In this document: piece after piece, positions 28,237 through 36,806 of the stretch
How positions within the stretch are numbered: the stretch's first letter is position 1
How the letters are laid out: the number at the start of each line of letters is the position of its first letter
Assembly: GCA_019637315.1 (NCBI GenBank)
Contig: JAHBVU010000009.1
Location: forward strand, 1 to 64,000
Length of the DNA: 64,000 nt
Direction: 5' to 3'
DNA from: Gemmatimonadales bacterium
GTDB taxonomy: Bacteria > Gemmatimonadota > Gemmatimonadetes > Gemmatimonadales > GWC2-71-9
The notes under the pieces: model-generated
What the model was told of the DNA's origin: nothing
Database searches by the model: none
What the model saw: only the letters and a program-made list of their open reading frames with translations
Program-made: the position numbers and the translations under genes

Positions 28237-30416
28237 GAGGCGCCCGAGGTCAGGCGGTGGACCCGATCGCCGACATCCAGGAAGCGGATATCGACGGCCA
28301 GGGCCCGTTCATAGTATCGGAGCGCTTCTTCGTAGCGCCGCTGCGCTTCGAGCGCACGGGCAAGCCAGTAGATCGAGCCGATCTTCTCTTCGTCCCCGCC
28401 CGGCAGGCTTTCGATGGCTCTGCGCAGCACGGCTTCAGCGATGGCAAAGCGCGATTTGTCGTAGAAGGCAATTCCCAACTGTTCCGAGGTCTTGAGGCGG
28501 CCGTCGGGCGAACGCAGGGCCTTCTGAAACTGTGCAATCGCTTCGTCGAGCAGACCCATTTCCTTGAAGGCAATGCCGAGGTCGTAGTGGGCCTGGAAAT
28601 CCTCGGCGTCGATGTTTTCCTCGATGCCGCGCTTGAACTGGGTCAGTGCCTCGTGAAAAGCCTCGTCCTCATTCTCGATCGGAGCGCCCTGGTCGACCCG
28701 CATCCGGGTATCCCGGACCGCTGGCTCATCGAGGATCAGGCTGCCCAGGTCGACGAACGAGGGCGCTGGCGGGGGCGGAGGAGGCGGCGGCGCCAGCGCG
28801 GCCTCGAGACGGATCAGTGCGCTCCGAGCGGCCCGATTGTCGGGGTCGTGTTCGAGCACTCGACGATAGACGGTCATCGCGTGCTCGACCCCCCCGCTTC
28901 GGGCCAAGGCATCGGCCAGGCCGAGGTAGGAGTCGAGCATGGCACCCCGGTCGCCGGCCCGGTAGGCAATCTCGACCCGCTTCTGGTAGCGGTAAATCGC
29001 ATCCGGCTCGTAGCGAATCAGCTCATCGGCAAGCTGCAGCGCCTCGGCCAGCCGGCCCGAACCCTCGTATTGACGCAGGGCCTCCTCCAGCCCGGCAATT
29101 CCCGCCACACGGTCGCCGGCGGACAGCAGCACACGCGCCCGGTCCTCGGCGTAGCGCGCCAGGTCCGCAGACTCCGGTTCGGCCTCTGCCGCAGCCAGGC
29201 CGCCATCGATCAGCTCAGCCTCACCGCCACCCGGCGCCTGCGCACCTGGGGTACTTACGCTATCATCTTCGGACAGGAAGACCAGATCCGCAGGCGTCTC
29301 TGGAGAGCCATCGGCATCGACCGCCACCTCGCCCTCGAGCACGAAACCCTGCGCCTCGTCGAGTGGCAGCTCGATATCGGGGGTCGTTTCCAAGTCGATG
29401 GGATCGAGGACCTCGAGCCCGGCAGTCGGCGTCAGCGCAATTTCGTCGAGGGACTCGATCTCGGAGTCTCCGCCGACGGCGGCCAGCGCCTCGTCGAGTT
29501 CGACACTCGGATACGAATCGATGTCGAGCGGGTCGGGGTCCTCCTCGCCGAGCTCGAGGGTCTCAGCGATGTCGAAGGCGGACTCGGTCACGAACTCGAC
29601 GGTTGCTCCGATCTCGGTGTCGACCGGATCGAGCCCGGTATACTCGAAACCCTCCACCCGCCCCGTATCCTGCCGCCACGGCTCCTCAGGCTCCGAATCG
29701 TTGTGGATGACTTCGAGTCCCTCGACGGGATTGACGTAAGCTGACTCGCGCCCCTGACCACCGTCCAAGTCGAGAAAGACAAGCCCGGACGCAGCGTCGA
29801 TCCGGCGGGCCGCGTCGCTGTCGACCGAAACCTCGCCTCCGGCCTCTTCCTCCTCGGGCGCATCCTGCTGTTCCAACTCCTGGACCATCTGATCGAACGG
29901 CTCGCGCATCGACGGATCGAATGATCCGCCGCGCAGCAGTTCCACCAGCATCGAACGGATTTCCGGGTTCTCGGCACACTGCGCGATGAAGATCCTGACG
30001 GCCGCCACCGCTTCTCCCGGGTGGTGCAGCGCGGTCATCCGTTCGATGTACTCCGTCAGATTCTTCCGCGCATCGCCGACGAAGTTCTTGCGGGCGTTGA
30101 GCTGCGCCAGGCGAAGATAGGTGGCGGTTCGGCCCGGATTGACGCGGAGAATCTTGCTGCAGAGAGCAATGGCGTTGTTGAAGAAGCCCTGCTCGGTGTA
30201 AAGATCGGCGGCCTGTTCGTAGGCGCGGATCGCGGCACTGGTGTCATTGACGCGCATCTCGAGATCGCCAATGCGATTGTACAACGAGGGGTCCAGGACG
30301 CCCTCGCCGGACTCCTCAAACTCGCGCAGCGCCTTCTTGTAAACGTCAATGGCTTGGCGCCACTGGCCGTTCTGCTCGTACTTCCGCGCGGATTCTTTGA
30401 GCTTGTCGAGATTCAT
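28233..30416 (-). CDS. large TPR protein with acidic low-complexity centre
   Basis: A 727-residue protein. TPR units cover about 1-165 (KYEQNGQWRQAIDVYKKAL, AIRAYEQAADLYTEQGFFNNAIA). An acidic, aspartate/glutamate-rich region of low complexity spans about 180-420. A second TPR block spans about 425-727 (AGDRVAGIAGLEEALRQYEGSG, AMTVYRRVLEHDPDNRAA, AIAQFQKALRSPDG and ALRYYERALAVD) and includes a proline run near residue 545. No signal peptide or membrane helix is visible. It is the first gene before the polyprenyl synthase and has its own promoter. It mirrors the design of the 616-residue TPR protein at 22723-24573. Function unknown; a scaffold for protein complexes is the safest reading. Confidence 0.8.
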   Translation of the reverse strand: MNLDKLKESARKYEQNGQWRQAIDVYKKALREFEESGEGVLDPSLYNRIGDLEMRVNDTSAAIRAYEQAADLYTEQGFFNNAIALCSKILRVNPGRTATYLRLAQLNARKNFVGDARKNLTEYIERMTALHHPGEAVAAVRIFIAQCAENPEIRSMLVELLRGGSFDPSMREPFDQMVQELEQQDAPEEEEAGGEVSVDSDAARRIDAASGLVFLDLDGGQGRESAYVNPVEGLEVIHNDSEPEEPWRQDTGRVEGFEYTGLDPVDTEIGATVEFVTESAFDIAETLELGEEDPDPLDIDSYPSVELDEALAAVGGDSEIESLDEIALTPTAGLEVLDPIDLETTPDIELPLDEAQGFVLEGEVAVDADGSPETPADLVFLSEDDSVSTPGAQAPGGGEAELIDGGLAAAEAEPESADLARYAEDRARVLLSAGDRVAGIAGLEEALRQYEGSGRLAEALQLADELIRYEPDAIYRYQKRVEIAYRAGDRGAMLDSYLGLADALARSGGVEHAMTVYRRVLEHDPDNRAARSALIRLEAALAPPPPPPPPAPSFVDLGSLILDEPAVRDTRMRVDQGAPIENEDEAFHEALTQFKRGIEENIDAEDFQAHYDLGIAFKEMGLLDEAIAQFQKALRSPDGRLKTSEQLGIAFYDKSRFAIAEAVLRRAIESLPGGDEEKIGSIYWLARALEAQRRYEEALRYYERALAVDIRFLDVGDRVHRLTSGAS

Positions 30417-30466
30417 CCGGCTCGCGGGTGAGGGGCACCAAGCGAAGCAACACCTTGCCAGCGCTT

Positions 30467-30496
30467 AAGATAGGCCACCGGGAAGGACAAGGGCAA
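30467..30496 (-). promoter_or_regulatory. candidate promoter for the TPR-polyprenyl synthase-tatA block
   Basis: TTGCCC (30496-30491) and TATCTT (30472-30467) on the minus strand are separated by 18 bp. They lie in the 184-base gap between the tatC-lptD stop and the TPR start. Transcription would begin near 30460, about 44 bases before the ATG. The rest of this gap holds nothing else I can recognise. Confidence 0.4.
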
Positions 30497-30600
30497 GCCG
30501 CCGCCGGCAGGGCCCCTCCGGAACGACCGCCAATCACCATCACGATCGGCATCGGACCGGCCGGACTTGACCACCAGCCAGCCTCCGCCCTGCCCCTCGC

Positions 30601-33600
30601 TCAGGGCTGAATCGAGCTTTGGCGGTAGTCGAACTTGAGGTCCGGCAGGTCGATCAGGGTAATCAGGAACGAAAAGGAGAAGTTGCCGTTGGGTGACCGG
30701 AGGAACGAGAAGGTGGCCCGCCAATCGTGGAGATCGCGGGTGAGATTGACCTGCTGGGCCTCGAAGGTCCGATTGGTAACGTCGTACTGGGTGTTCCAGC
30801 TGACCTGCCAGAACTGGGTCGGCGCAAAACTCGTGTTGAGCGACAGGTTGCTCCGGCTCGGCGGCTGCGCCACCCCTGGAATGGGCCTGGTTCGGCTCAA
30901 AGTGTAGTTGACGCTGGAGTTGAAGCCGCGCTGACCCCGAACGAAGTTCTGGTTGCTGGTGAAGGCGGTGCCACGCCGCATGTCATCCATCATCCCGAAC
31001 TGCTGCTGACCAAGCTGGCCGGGTGCCGTTGGCGCTCCCGGCACGGTCGGTTGCCCCTGCCGAGTCGGCGGATCGTCGTCGTCCGAGACCAGGCCCAGCA
31101 AGCGACCGATCGACCGGAAGGTGCCTTCGGTCAGCGAAAAGCTGGCCGTCACACCCGACAGATAGGGACTGAAACGCGCGGTGCTGCTGTCGAAGGCCCC
31201 GACCCGCCCCGTCGCAGGATCGAACGCGCCGGCAAAGAGATCATGCGTCATCGACAGATTGAGGCCCGGCACCAGGTCGCTCAGAATCGAATTGCTCAGC
31301 GTGGGCGACGACCACCCGGTCCGGCCCGGCAGCTTGGCTTTCTCGAGGTCGTAGGCAAGGCCGCTGGTACTGATGCTCAGCAAGCGTATCTTGCGGACCC
31401 GCGCATCGGTCGTGTCGCCTGCGGGCCGTTTGGTCTTGCCCTCGAAGTTCTGATTCAGCGTCAGACTGATCGACTGGGTCGGAATACTGCGCAGCACCAG
31501 CGGCTGCCCGACCGGCGTAATGGCCCGCGCAAACTCGATCGGAATCTCGGCGGCCGGGCTGTAGCTGTAGCTGATCGACGGCGACACCGTGTGGCGGATC
31601 CGATCCAGCGGTCCGACTCCCGGAAAGAAGCCGTAAAACGTCGGCGCGGCGGACAACCCGAACTGAAAGCGCTTGCCTTGCCGGATGTACTCTCCGCCGG
31701 TGCGTGAGTTACGCACCGCAAACGGCGCCTGCGCCGTCGTGTTGGTGATGCCCACCGAGGGCGTGATCTTCCAGGAGGTCCGGAAGAGAATGGGCAGGTT
31801 GATGCCGGTATTCCAGTCGAACTCGCTGCCATAGCCGCCCGAGCGGACGCGCCGGATCGTGACTGAATCCGTCGGATCTTCGGTGCTTTCATTCGGCAGG
31901 GTGACGAACTCCTCGCGAAGGCCGGTCGAATCGGCGTCGACCAGGCTGACGCTGTTGGTCCACTGAAAGCCGCTGATCCGAAGCGGCGTGTTCATGCTGA
32001 AACGGCTGAGCCGGCTCCCGCCCGTGACTGCCAGCGTATCGACGATGCCGCCCGGACCGCGAGGCACCAGGACCGAGGGCAACGGCTGCTTGAAGGCAAG
32101 ATCGTTGGTGAAGTTGATGTCGGGCGACCAGGTCACCGCCGAGCCGAAGTCGATCGGCTTGGGTGAAAGCGTCAGCGATGGAGCCGTCATTCGACCGCTG
32201 CCATCCGTGACATTCTGGGTGCGGGTGCCACCGACCGCCATGTTGCCCCAGCTGAACTGGCGATTCAGGTTGGCCGAGCTGCGAATCTGCTGCGTCGTCA
32301 GCCGCGGATCGATCGAGTTCCGCCGGATGATCGACGAATTGGTCGAGTAGTCGAGACTGACGTTGAGCTTGGTCGTCACGTTGAAGGTCTGGTTATGGTT
32401 CCAGACCACTCGCGTATTGGTCGAGCCGCCAATTTCCTGCGCGCGTGAAAAGCTCACGGCGCCCCGCATGAACTGATCGATCCAGCGATACTGCCCCTCC
32501 ATCCCGAACTCGATGTAGCGATTCGAGTACCAGTCGAAGCGGGCCAGGACGTCGACCTTTTCGCTTGCTGCCCAGTAGTAGCCGAGATTCTTGACCGTGC
32601 GGTTGTAGTTGCGACTCGGACGCACGATGTCGTTGAAGCCGAGTTCGGGAATCAGGATCCCGGAGCGGCGGCCGCGCTTGGTGTCCTGAAAGAGAAAAGG
32701 CACCCAGGCAATCGGCACGTCCCGGATGTACAGCACCGCCGGGCGCGCCACCATGGTCCCACCGCCGACCCAGCGAAGCTCCTTGGATCGGAAATGGTAG
32801 TGGGAATCGGGCAGATCGCAGCTGGTAATTTCCCGCGCGCTGGCAAAGACCCGCTTGGCAGTCGAGTCCATGGCGATATTGCCGCTGACAATCCAGTTGG
32901 CGCCCTGTTGCGGAAAACTGGTGCGCCCGTCCTGCACCAGTCCGCGCTCGACACAGGTGTTGTAGAGTACCGTCCGGCCTACCACCACGGTGCCCTGCTG
33001 AAAGAGACGCGGTTCGCCCTGCGCTTCGAACCGGCAGTCTCCCTCGCGATAGAAGATCCGGTCGGCCTCGAGCACGGCATCGGTCCGCTCGGTCATCGCG
33101 TTGCCGCCCAGTTGGACGGCCTTGTCGCGCGGGCTGACCTGCGCCGTGTCCGCCCGATACCGGGTGATCTCGTACCCCTCCAGGTCCTGGAGATCGAGCA
33201 GCAGCGAATCAGCAGCCGGAAACGAGCGCTTTGGCGCGGTCGGCAGTCCCAGCCGCCTGGCGCTGGCCGAATCAGCAGCCTGCGGCCGGGTGGTATCCTG
33301 GGCCTGGCGCGGCGGGGGCGGCGGCGGTTGCTGCGCCGCGAGCGGAGCTGGCAGGAGCAGCCAGAGGATCAGCAGGGCCGACGCCGCGGCCGCGGCTGCC
33401 CGGGTCCGCCGTTTGTGAACGATCCAGGCGCCGAAGTAGCCGACTTCGTACAGCACGATCAGCGGCGCGGTCATCAGCACCATCGAGAAGACGTCACCAC
33501 CTGGCGACAGGATGGCCCCGCCGGCAAAGGACAGCACGATGGCAAAGCGCCGAAACCGACCCAGCATCTGCGGCGTGACCACCCCCATGACCGCCAGCAT

Positions 33601-34134
33601 GATGATCAGCAGCGGCAACTCAGCCGAGAGTCCCATCGCCAGCGTGACCTGCATCACAAAGGCGAAGTAGGATCGCCAGGTGATCAGCATTTCGAAGGTG
33701 CCGGGGCCCATGCCCAGCAGCACGCGCAGGGCCTGGGGAACGATATAGATGAAGCTCAGGGTAGCGCCGGTGATGAACAGCAGCACGCCGATGAAGAGGG
33801 CGGGAACGATGGCCTTCTTCTCACGAGCGTAGAGCGCGGGCGACAGGAAGGCCCAGATCTGCCAGATGATGACCGGCGATGCCAGCACCAGCCCGACGAT
33901 GAAGCCGAGCTTGAGCAGGATCATGAACTGCTCGGTGGGGCTCTGAATGACGAGATGACGGCCTTCGAGCAGCGGCAGAATCGGCTGCTGCAGGATATCG
34001 ACGATCTGGAAGTGGTCGACCAGCCATATGCCTATACCGATCGCGACGACCAGGGCGACAACCGCCTTGAGCAATCGCGATCGGAGTTCCTCGAGATGGT
34101 CGAGGAACGGCATTTCTCCACTGGACCGCGCCAT
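30601..34134 (-). CDS. fusion of Tat translocase TatC with LPS-assembly protein LptD
   Basis: One uninterrupted 1177-residue frame. Residues 1 to about 240 are a complete TatC: HLEELRSRLL at 13-22, six transmembrane helices, the conserved TEQF loop and the AILSPGGDVFSM segment. TatC is the Tat signal-peptide receptor of the inner membrane. Residues 241-267 look like a signal peptide: basic KRRTR, a hydrophobic core (ASALLILWLLLP), then APLAA before QQ. Proline-rich residues follow, then an OstA/LptD N-terminal domain (about 310-480; KAVQLGGNAMTERTD, WIVSGNIAMDS). An LptD barrel follows (RRSGILIPELGFND, NLGYYWAASEKVD), running to the C-terminus in alternating beta pattern. No ATG, GTG or TTG exists between TatC helix 6 and the signal-like segment, so a separate lptD start is not obvious. 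It lies 15 bases after cpoB at the end of the Tol-Pal operon. Cleavage by signal peptidase I after about residue 267 would release a normal LptD; that is inference. Confidence 0.9.
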   Translation of the reverse strand: MARSSGEMPFLDHLEELRSRLLKAVVALVVAIGIGIWLVDHFQIVDILQQPILPLLEGRHLVIQSPTEQFMILLKLGFIVGLVLASPVIIWQIWAFLSPALYAREKKAIVPALFIGVLLFITGATLSFIYIVPQALRVLLGMGPGTFEMLITWRSYFAFVMQVTLAMGLSAELPLLIIMLAVMGVVTPQMLGRFRRFAIVLSFAGGAILSPGGDVFSMVLMTAPLIVLYEVGYFGAWIVHKRRTRAAAAAASALLILWLLLPAPLAAQQPPPPPPRQAQDTTRPQAADSASARRLGLPTAPKRSFPAADSLLLDLQDLEGYEITRYRADTAQVSPRDKAVQLGGNAMTERTDAVLEADRIFYREGDCRFEAQGEPRLFQQGTVVVGRTVLYNTCVERGLVQDGRTSFPQQGANWIVSGNIAMDSTAKRVFASAREITSCDLPDSHYHFRSKELRWVGGGTMVARPAVLYIRDVPIAWVPFLFQDTKRGRRSGILIPELGFNDIVRPSRNYNRTVKNLGYYWAASEKVDVLARFDWYSNRYIEFGMEGQYRWIDQFMRGAVSFSRAQEIGGSTNTRVVWNHNQTFNVTTKLNVSLDYSTNSSIIRRNSIDPRLTTQQIRSSANLNRQFSWGNMAVGGTRTQNVTDGSGRMTAPSLTLSPKPIDFGSAVTWSPDINFTNDLAFKQPLPSVLVPRGPGGIVDTLAVTGGSRLSRFSMNTPLRISGFQWTNSVSLVDADSTGLREEFVTLPNESTEDPTDSVTIRRVRSGGYGSEFDWNTGINLPILFRTSWKITPSVGITNTTAQAPFAVRNSRTGGEYIRQGKRFQFGLSAAPTFYGFFPGVGPLDRIRHTVSPSISYSYSPAAEIPIEFARAITPVGQPLVLRSIPTQSISLTLNQNFEGKTKRPAGDTTDARVRKIRLLSISTSGLAYDLEKAKLPGRTGWSSPTLSNSILSDLVPGLNLSMTHDLFAGAFDPATGRVGAFDSSTARFSPYLSGVTASFSLTEGTFRSIGRLLGLVSDDDDPPTRQGQPTVPGAPTAPGQLGQQQFGMMDDMRRGTAFTSNQNFVRGQRGFNSSVNYTLSRTRPIPGVAQPPSRSNLSLNTSFAPTQFWQVSWNTQYDVTNRTFEAQQVNLTRDLHDWRATFSFLRSPNGNFSFSFLITLIDLPDLKFDYRQSSIQP

Positions 34135-34149
34135 CCAACCAACCCGGAC

Positions 34150-34926
34150 CTAGGGTTTGAGGCTCTCGAGTCGCGCCCTGGCCAGGTCGGCATCTTCCGA
34201 ACGAGGATACTCGGTCACCAGCCGCTGGTACGCCGCCCGAGCCTGGGCCGGCGATTTCTTAACTGTCTCGAGCACGTAGCCAATCTTGTACAGCGCGGTC
34301 GGTGCGCGCCGAGACTGCGGGAACTTCGCATGAAGCTCCTGAAACCGCGCGATGGCCGTGTCAGGCAACTCGACCTCGAACGACTCCGCCACCCAATACA
34401 TAGCATCCGGCACATTGGGATGGGTCGGGTACTGCTGCAGGAACTCGAGGAAGGCCCGGCGCGCAACGCCGGGGCTTCCCCGCTGATACTGCTGAAGCGC
34501 GCCGACATACATCTGTTCGGCCGATGCCGCCGGCGGCGGAGCCGCCGGATCGGTCGGACGGGCAGAATCCGCCGGCGGCATCGTCTGCAATTCAGCACGC
34601 GCATCCAGCTGGGCCTTGAGCACCGACAACTGTCGCTGACTCTGGCCCGACAGCTCCTGAATCTGAAGCAACTGACGTTGAACGTCGGTCAGGTCACTGC
34701 CTACCCTGGCTTCCAGCACCCGGAGGGCCTGACGCGACGCGCTGAGCGAGTCGATGGCCTGTTGCTGGAGACGAATGATGCGCGCCAGTTCTGCAGCCCG
34801 CACCGAATCCTGGCGCGCCGTTTCTGACCGGAGCACCAGCACCTGCGTCTCGACCTGGCGCACTGAGCCTTTGGTGGCGCACCCCGCAGTCAGGCCGGCC
34901 GCGAGGGCCACCAGCAACAGTCTCAT
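34150..34926 (-). CDS. cpoB: Tol-Pal accessory protein CpoB (YbgF), lipoprotein form
   Basis: About 258 residues. The N-terminus has a lipoprotein signal with lipobox LTAGC near residue 15, so this version is likely lipid-anchored; E. coli CpoB is soluble in the periplasm. A coiled-coil region (about 25-100) is rich in Leu/Gln/Arg heptads, then a proline/alanine linker. Three C-terminal TPR units follow (YVGALQQYQRGSPGVARRAFLEF style). CpoB coordinates Tol energy state with peptidoglycan synthesis at division. The ATG at 34926 and a GTG one codon upstream both overlap the pal stop. Position after pal is the classical one. Confidence 0.88.
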   Translation of the reverse strand: MRLLLVALAAGLTAGCATKGSVRQVETQVLVLRSETARQDSVRAAELARIIRLQQQAIDSLSASRQALRVLEARVGSDLTDVQRQLLQIQELSGQSQRQLSVLKAQLDARAELQTMPPADSARPTDPAAPPPAASAEQMYVGALQQYQRGSPGVARRAFLEFLQQYPTHPNVPDAMYWVAESFEVELPDTAIARFQELHAKFPQSRRAPTALYKIGYVLETVKKSPAQARAAYQRLVTEYPRSEDADLARARLESLKP

Positions 34927-35477
34927 CACCGCGGTCTCACCAGCCGGGCGCCACCGCTGATGATTTCGAACTCATCGCGACGGTTCTGGGCCCAGGCGGC
35001 CTCGTTCGAGGCCGGGTTTGCCGGCCGCTCCTCGCCGTAGGAGATGATCTCGATCCGGCTGCCATCGATGCCGCGCGTCTCGAGATAGCGCTTGGCCGCC
35101 GTGGCGCGGCGAGTGCCCAGCACCATGTTGTACTCGTCAGAACCGCGCTCGTCGGCGTGTCCGGCAATCCGGATCCGCAGCGACGGATTGGCCTGAAGAA
35201 TCGCCGCCTTCTGATCGAGCACCGGCCGATCCTGAGCACGAATCTCGAACTGATCGAGATCGAAGTAGATCGCCTGCTGGAGCAGCCGCGTCACCTCCGC
35301 GTGCTCGGCTGCAGCGGCCGCATCACCGTTGGTAGCCGGTGGTGGCGGTGGTGGCGCTGGAGCCGGGGCCGGGCTCGCGGGCGGTGGCGTCGGTGTCGGA
35401 ATGACCTCGGGCTCCTTCTTCTTGCAGGAGGCCAGGACAATGACACCGAGCGCCAGAGCGAAAGTCCGAATTCGCAT
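34926..35477 (-). CDS. pal: peptidoglycan-associated lipoprotein Pal
   Basis: A 183-residue outer-membrane lipoprotein. The signal sequence ends in a VLASC lipobox at about 14-18, followed by charged residues (KKKEPE). A long proline/alanine linker (about 25-50) follows, then an OmpA-type peptidoglycan-binding domain. Its key stretch is YFDLDQFEIRAQD, then IAGHADERGSDEYNMVLG and RRATAAKRYL, which carry the diaminopimelate-binding Asp and Arg. Pal tethers the outer membrane to peptidoglycan and is moved by TolB and the TolQRA motor. It is preceded by tolB with a 45-base gap. Confidence 0.95.
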   Translation of the reverse strand: MRIRTFALALGVIVLASCKKKEPEVIPTPTPPPASPAPAPAPPPPPPATNGDAAAAAEHAEVTRLLQQAIYFDLDQFEIRAQDRPVLDQKAAILQANPSLRIRIAGHADERGSDEYNMVLGTRRATAAKRYLETRGIDGSRIEIISYGEERPANPASNEAAWAQNRRDEFEIISGGARLVRPR

Positions 35478-35522
35478 GAGGTGTACCCTCGGAGTAAATG
35501 GTGGTGGTGATGGTGAAACTGG

Positions 35523-36806
35523 TCAGCGCCCGCGACCAAGCGAGTGCGACCACGACGGCAACCGGGCAACGCCTGGGGTCATAATCTGCCGGACCCGCGC
35601 CGTTTCCAGATCGAGGACATGAAGCTGCCCCCGCCCGGTCCGGTTGGAGATAAAGACGACATGACGGCCATCAGGCGCGAAACTCGGATCTTCGTTCCGA
35701 CCAGACGACGTCTGCTGCTTCAACTGACGACTCCCCAGATGATACGTCATGAGCTGGGGAGCTCCCTGAAACTCACGATGGAACACGATCGTCGTCCCAT
35801 CGGCAGACCAGTCCGGCGCAAAACTTCCGCCAGAACCGTAGTCGAACGGAACCAGCAGCTCCTGGTTCGTACCATCCGACGCCATGCCGTATATCTGAGG
35901 CGACCCGGCTCGATTGGAAACGAACGCGACCCGCCGACCGTCGGGAGAATAGACAGGCGAGAGGTTTTCTGCAAACCGAACCGCCGTAATTCGTTCCGCG
36001 CAGCAGAGATCCGCCACGTTGACCGTGTAGAGATTCGCAGCCTGCTCGGTCATCCTCGAGAAGACCAGGCGGCGACCATCCGCCGAGAAGGACGGCGTGA
36101 TGTTCTGGCCGGAGGTCGTCGTCGGCACCACCACCCGGGTACCAGTCGAGGTCGACTGCAGGATCAGCGTTCCCGGGCCCTCGCCGCCAAGCTGGGTATA
36201 CGCAAACCGACTCCCGTCCGGTGACCAGGCCGGCGAAATGGCGAGCACATTGGCCGGGGTCATCGGCGCGAGCCCGTAGCCATCACTATCGATTCGATAG
36301 ATCCGTCTGTCCGCGTTGTTGACGAACAGGATCCGCGTCGCGGCTATGCCGGTCTTGCCCGTGGTAACCTGGACGATGTCGTCGGAAACCCGGTGGACCG
36401 CCATGCGCGCTTCGCCGATACCCGATGCGTCGAGCGGCTGGGTCATTTCGTGCCGAACCGTCTCGGTCGAGAGGTCATGGATCCGAACTGTAACATTTCC
36501 ACTCGAGCCTATGATCTCAACTGCGAGCCCTGCCTTCAACGACCGATACAACGGGTAGTTGATCGTCGCGAGCACCTGTTCCGTCACCGGCCCCACCGCC
36601 GGCAATGTGATCACATCGAACAGGTCACTGTAGTCGAGATCGCGAGCAATGATTGCCCTGATCGAGTCCAGCGCAGGCACCGTAGGGAGGACGACGAGAC
36701 CCGCCCGCGTCCCTGGATCGTACACCCCGCGTACCCGCACGGTGTCCTGAGCCCGGAGCGAGTTCACTCCAAGCGTGGCCATCATCAGTAGCAACCAACC
36801 CCGCAT
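35523..36806 (-). CDS. tolB: Tol-Pal system beta-propeller protein TolB
   Basis: A 427-residue periplasmic protein. The signal peptide is about residues 1-20 (MRGWLLLMMATLGVNSLRAQ). An N-terminal alpha/beta domain (about 25-150) precedes a C-terminal six-bladed propeller made of repeated WSPDGSRFAYT, FSADGRRLVFSR, YSPDGRRVAFVSNR, WSADGTTIVFHR and FAPDGRHVVFISNR blades. TolB shuttles between Pal and TolA. The ATG at 36806 overlaps the stop of the TonB/TolA gene as TGATG. An open reading frame extends 18 codons upstream but would encode a non-signal N-terminus inside the previous gene. Confidence 0.95.
   Translation of the reverse strand: MRGWLLLMMATLGVNSLRAQDTVRVRGVYDPGTRAGLVVLPTVPALDSIRAIIARDLDYSDLFDVITLPAVGPVTEQVLATINYPLYRSLKAGLAVEIIGSSGNVTVRIHDLSTETVRHEMTQPLDASGIGEARMAVHRVSDDIVQVTTGKTGIAATRILFVNNADRRIYRIDSDGYGLAPMTPANVLAISPAWSPDGSRFAYTQLGGEGPGTLILQSTSTGTRVVVPTTTSGQNITPSFSADGRRLVFSRMTEQAANLYTVNVADLCCAERITAVRFAENLSPVYSPDGRRVAFVSNRAGSPQIYGMASDGTNQELLVPFDYGSGGSFAPDWSADGTTIVFHREFQGAPQLMTYHLGSRQLKQQTSSGRNEDPSFAPDGRHVVFISNRTGRGQLHVLDLETARVRQIMTPGVARLPSWSHSLGRGR

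Noticed and set aside
33414-33620. Separate start codon for lptD after TatC
   Set aside because: The only in-frame starts near are methionines within TatC helix 6 (MVLMTAPL); using them would give LptD an extra membrane helix and there is no ribosome-binding site or TatC stop. The fusion reading is kept.
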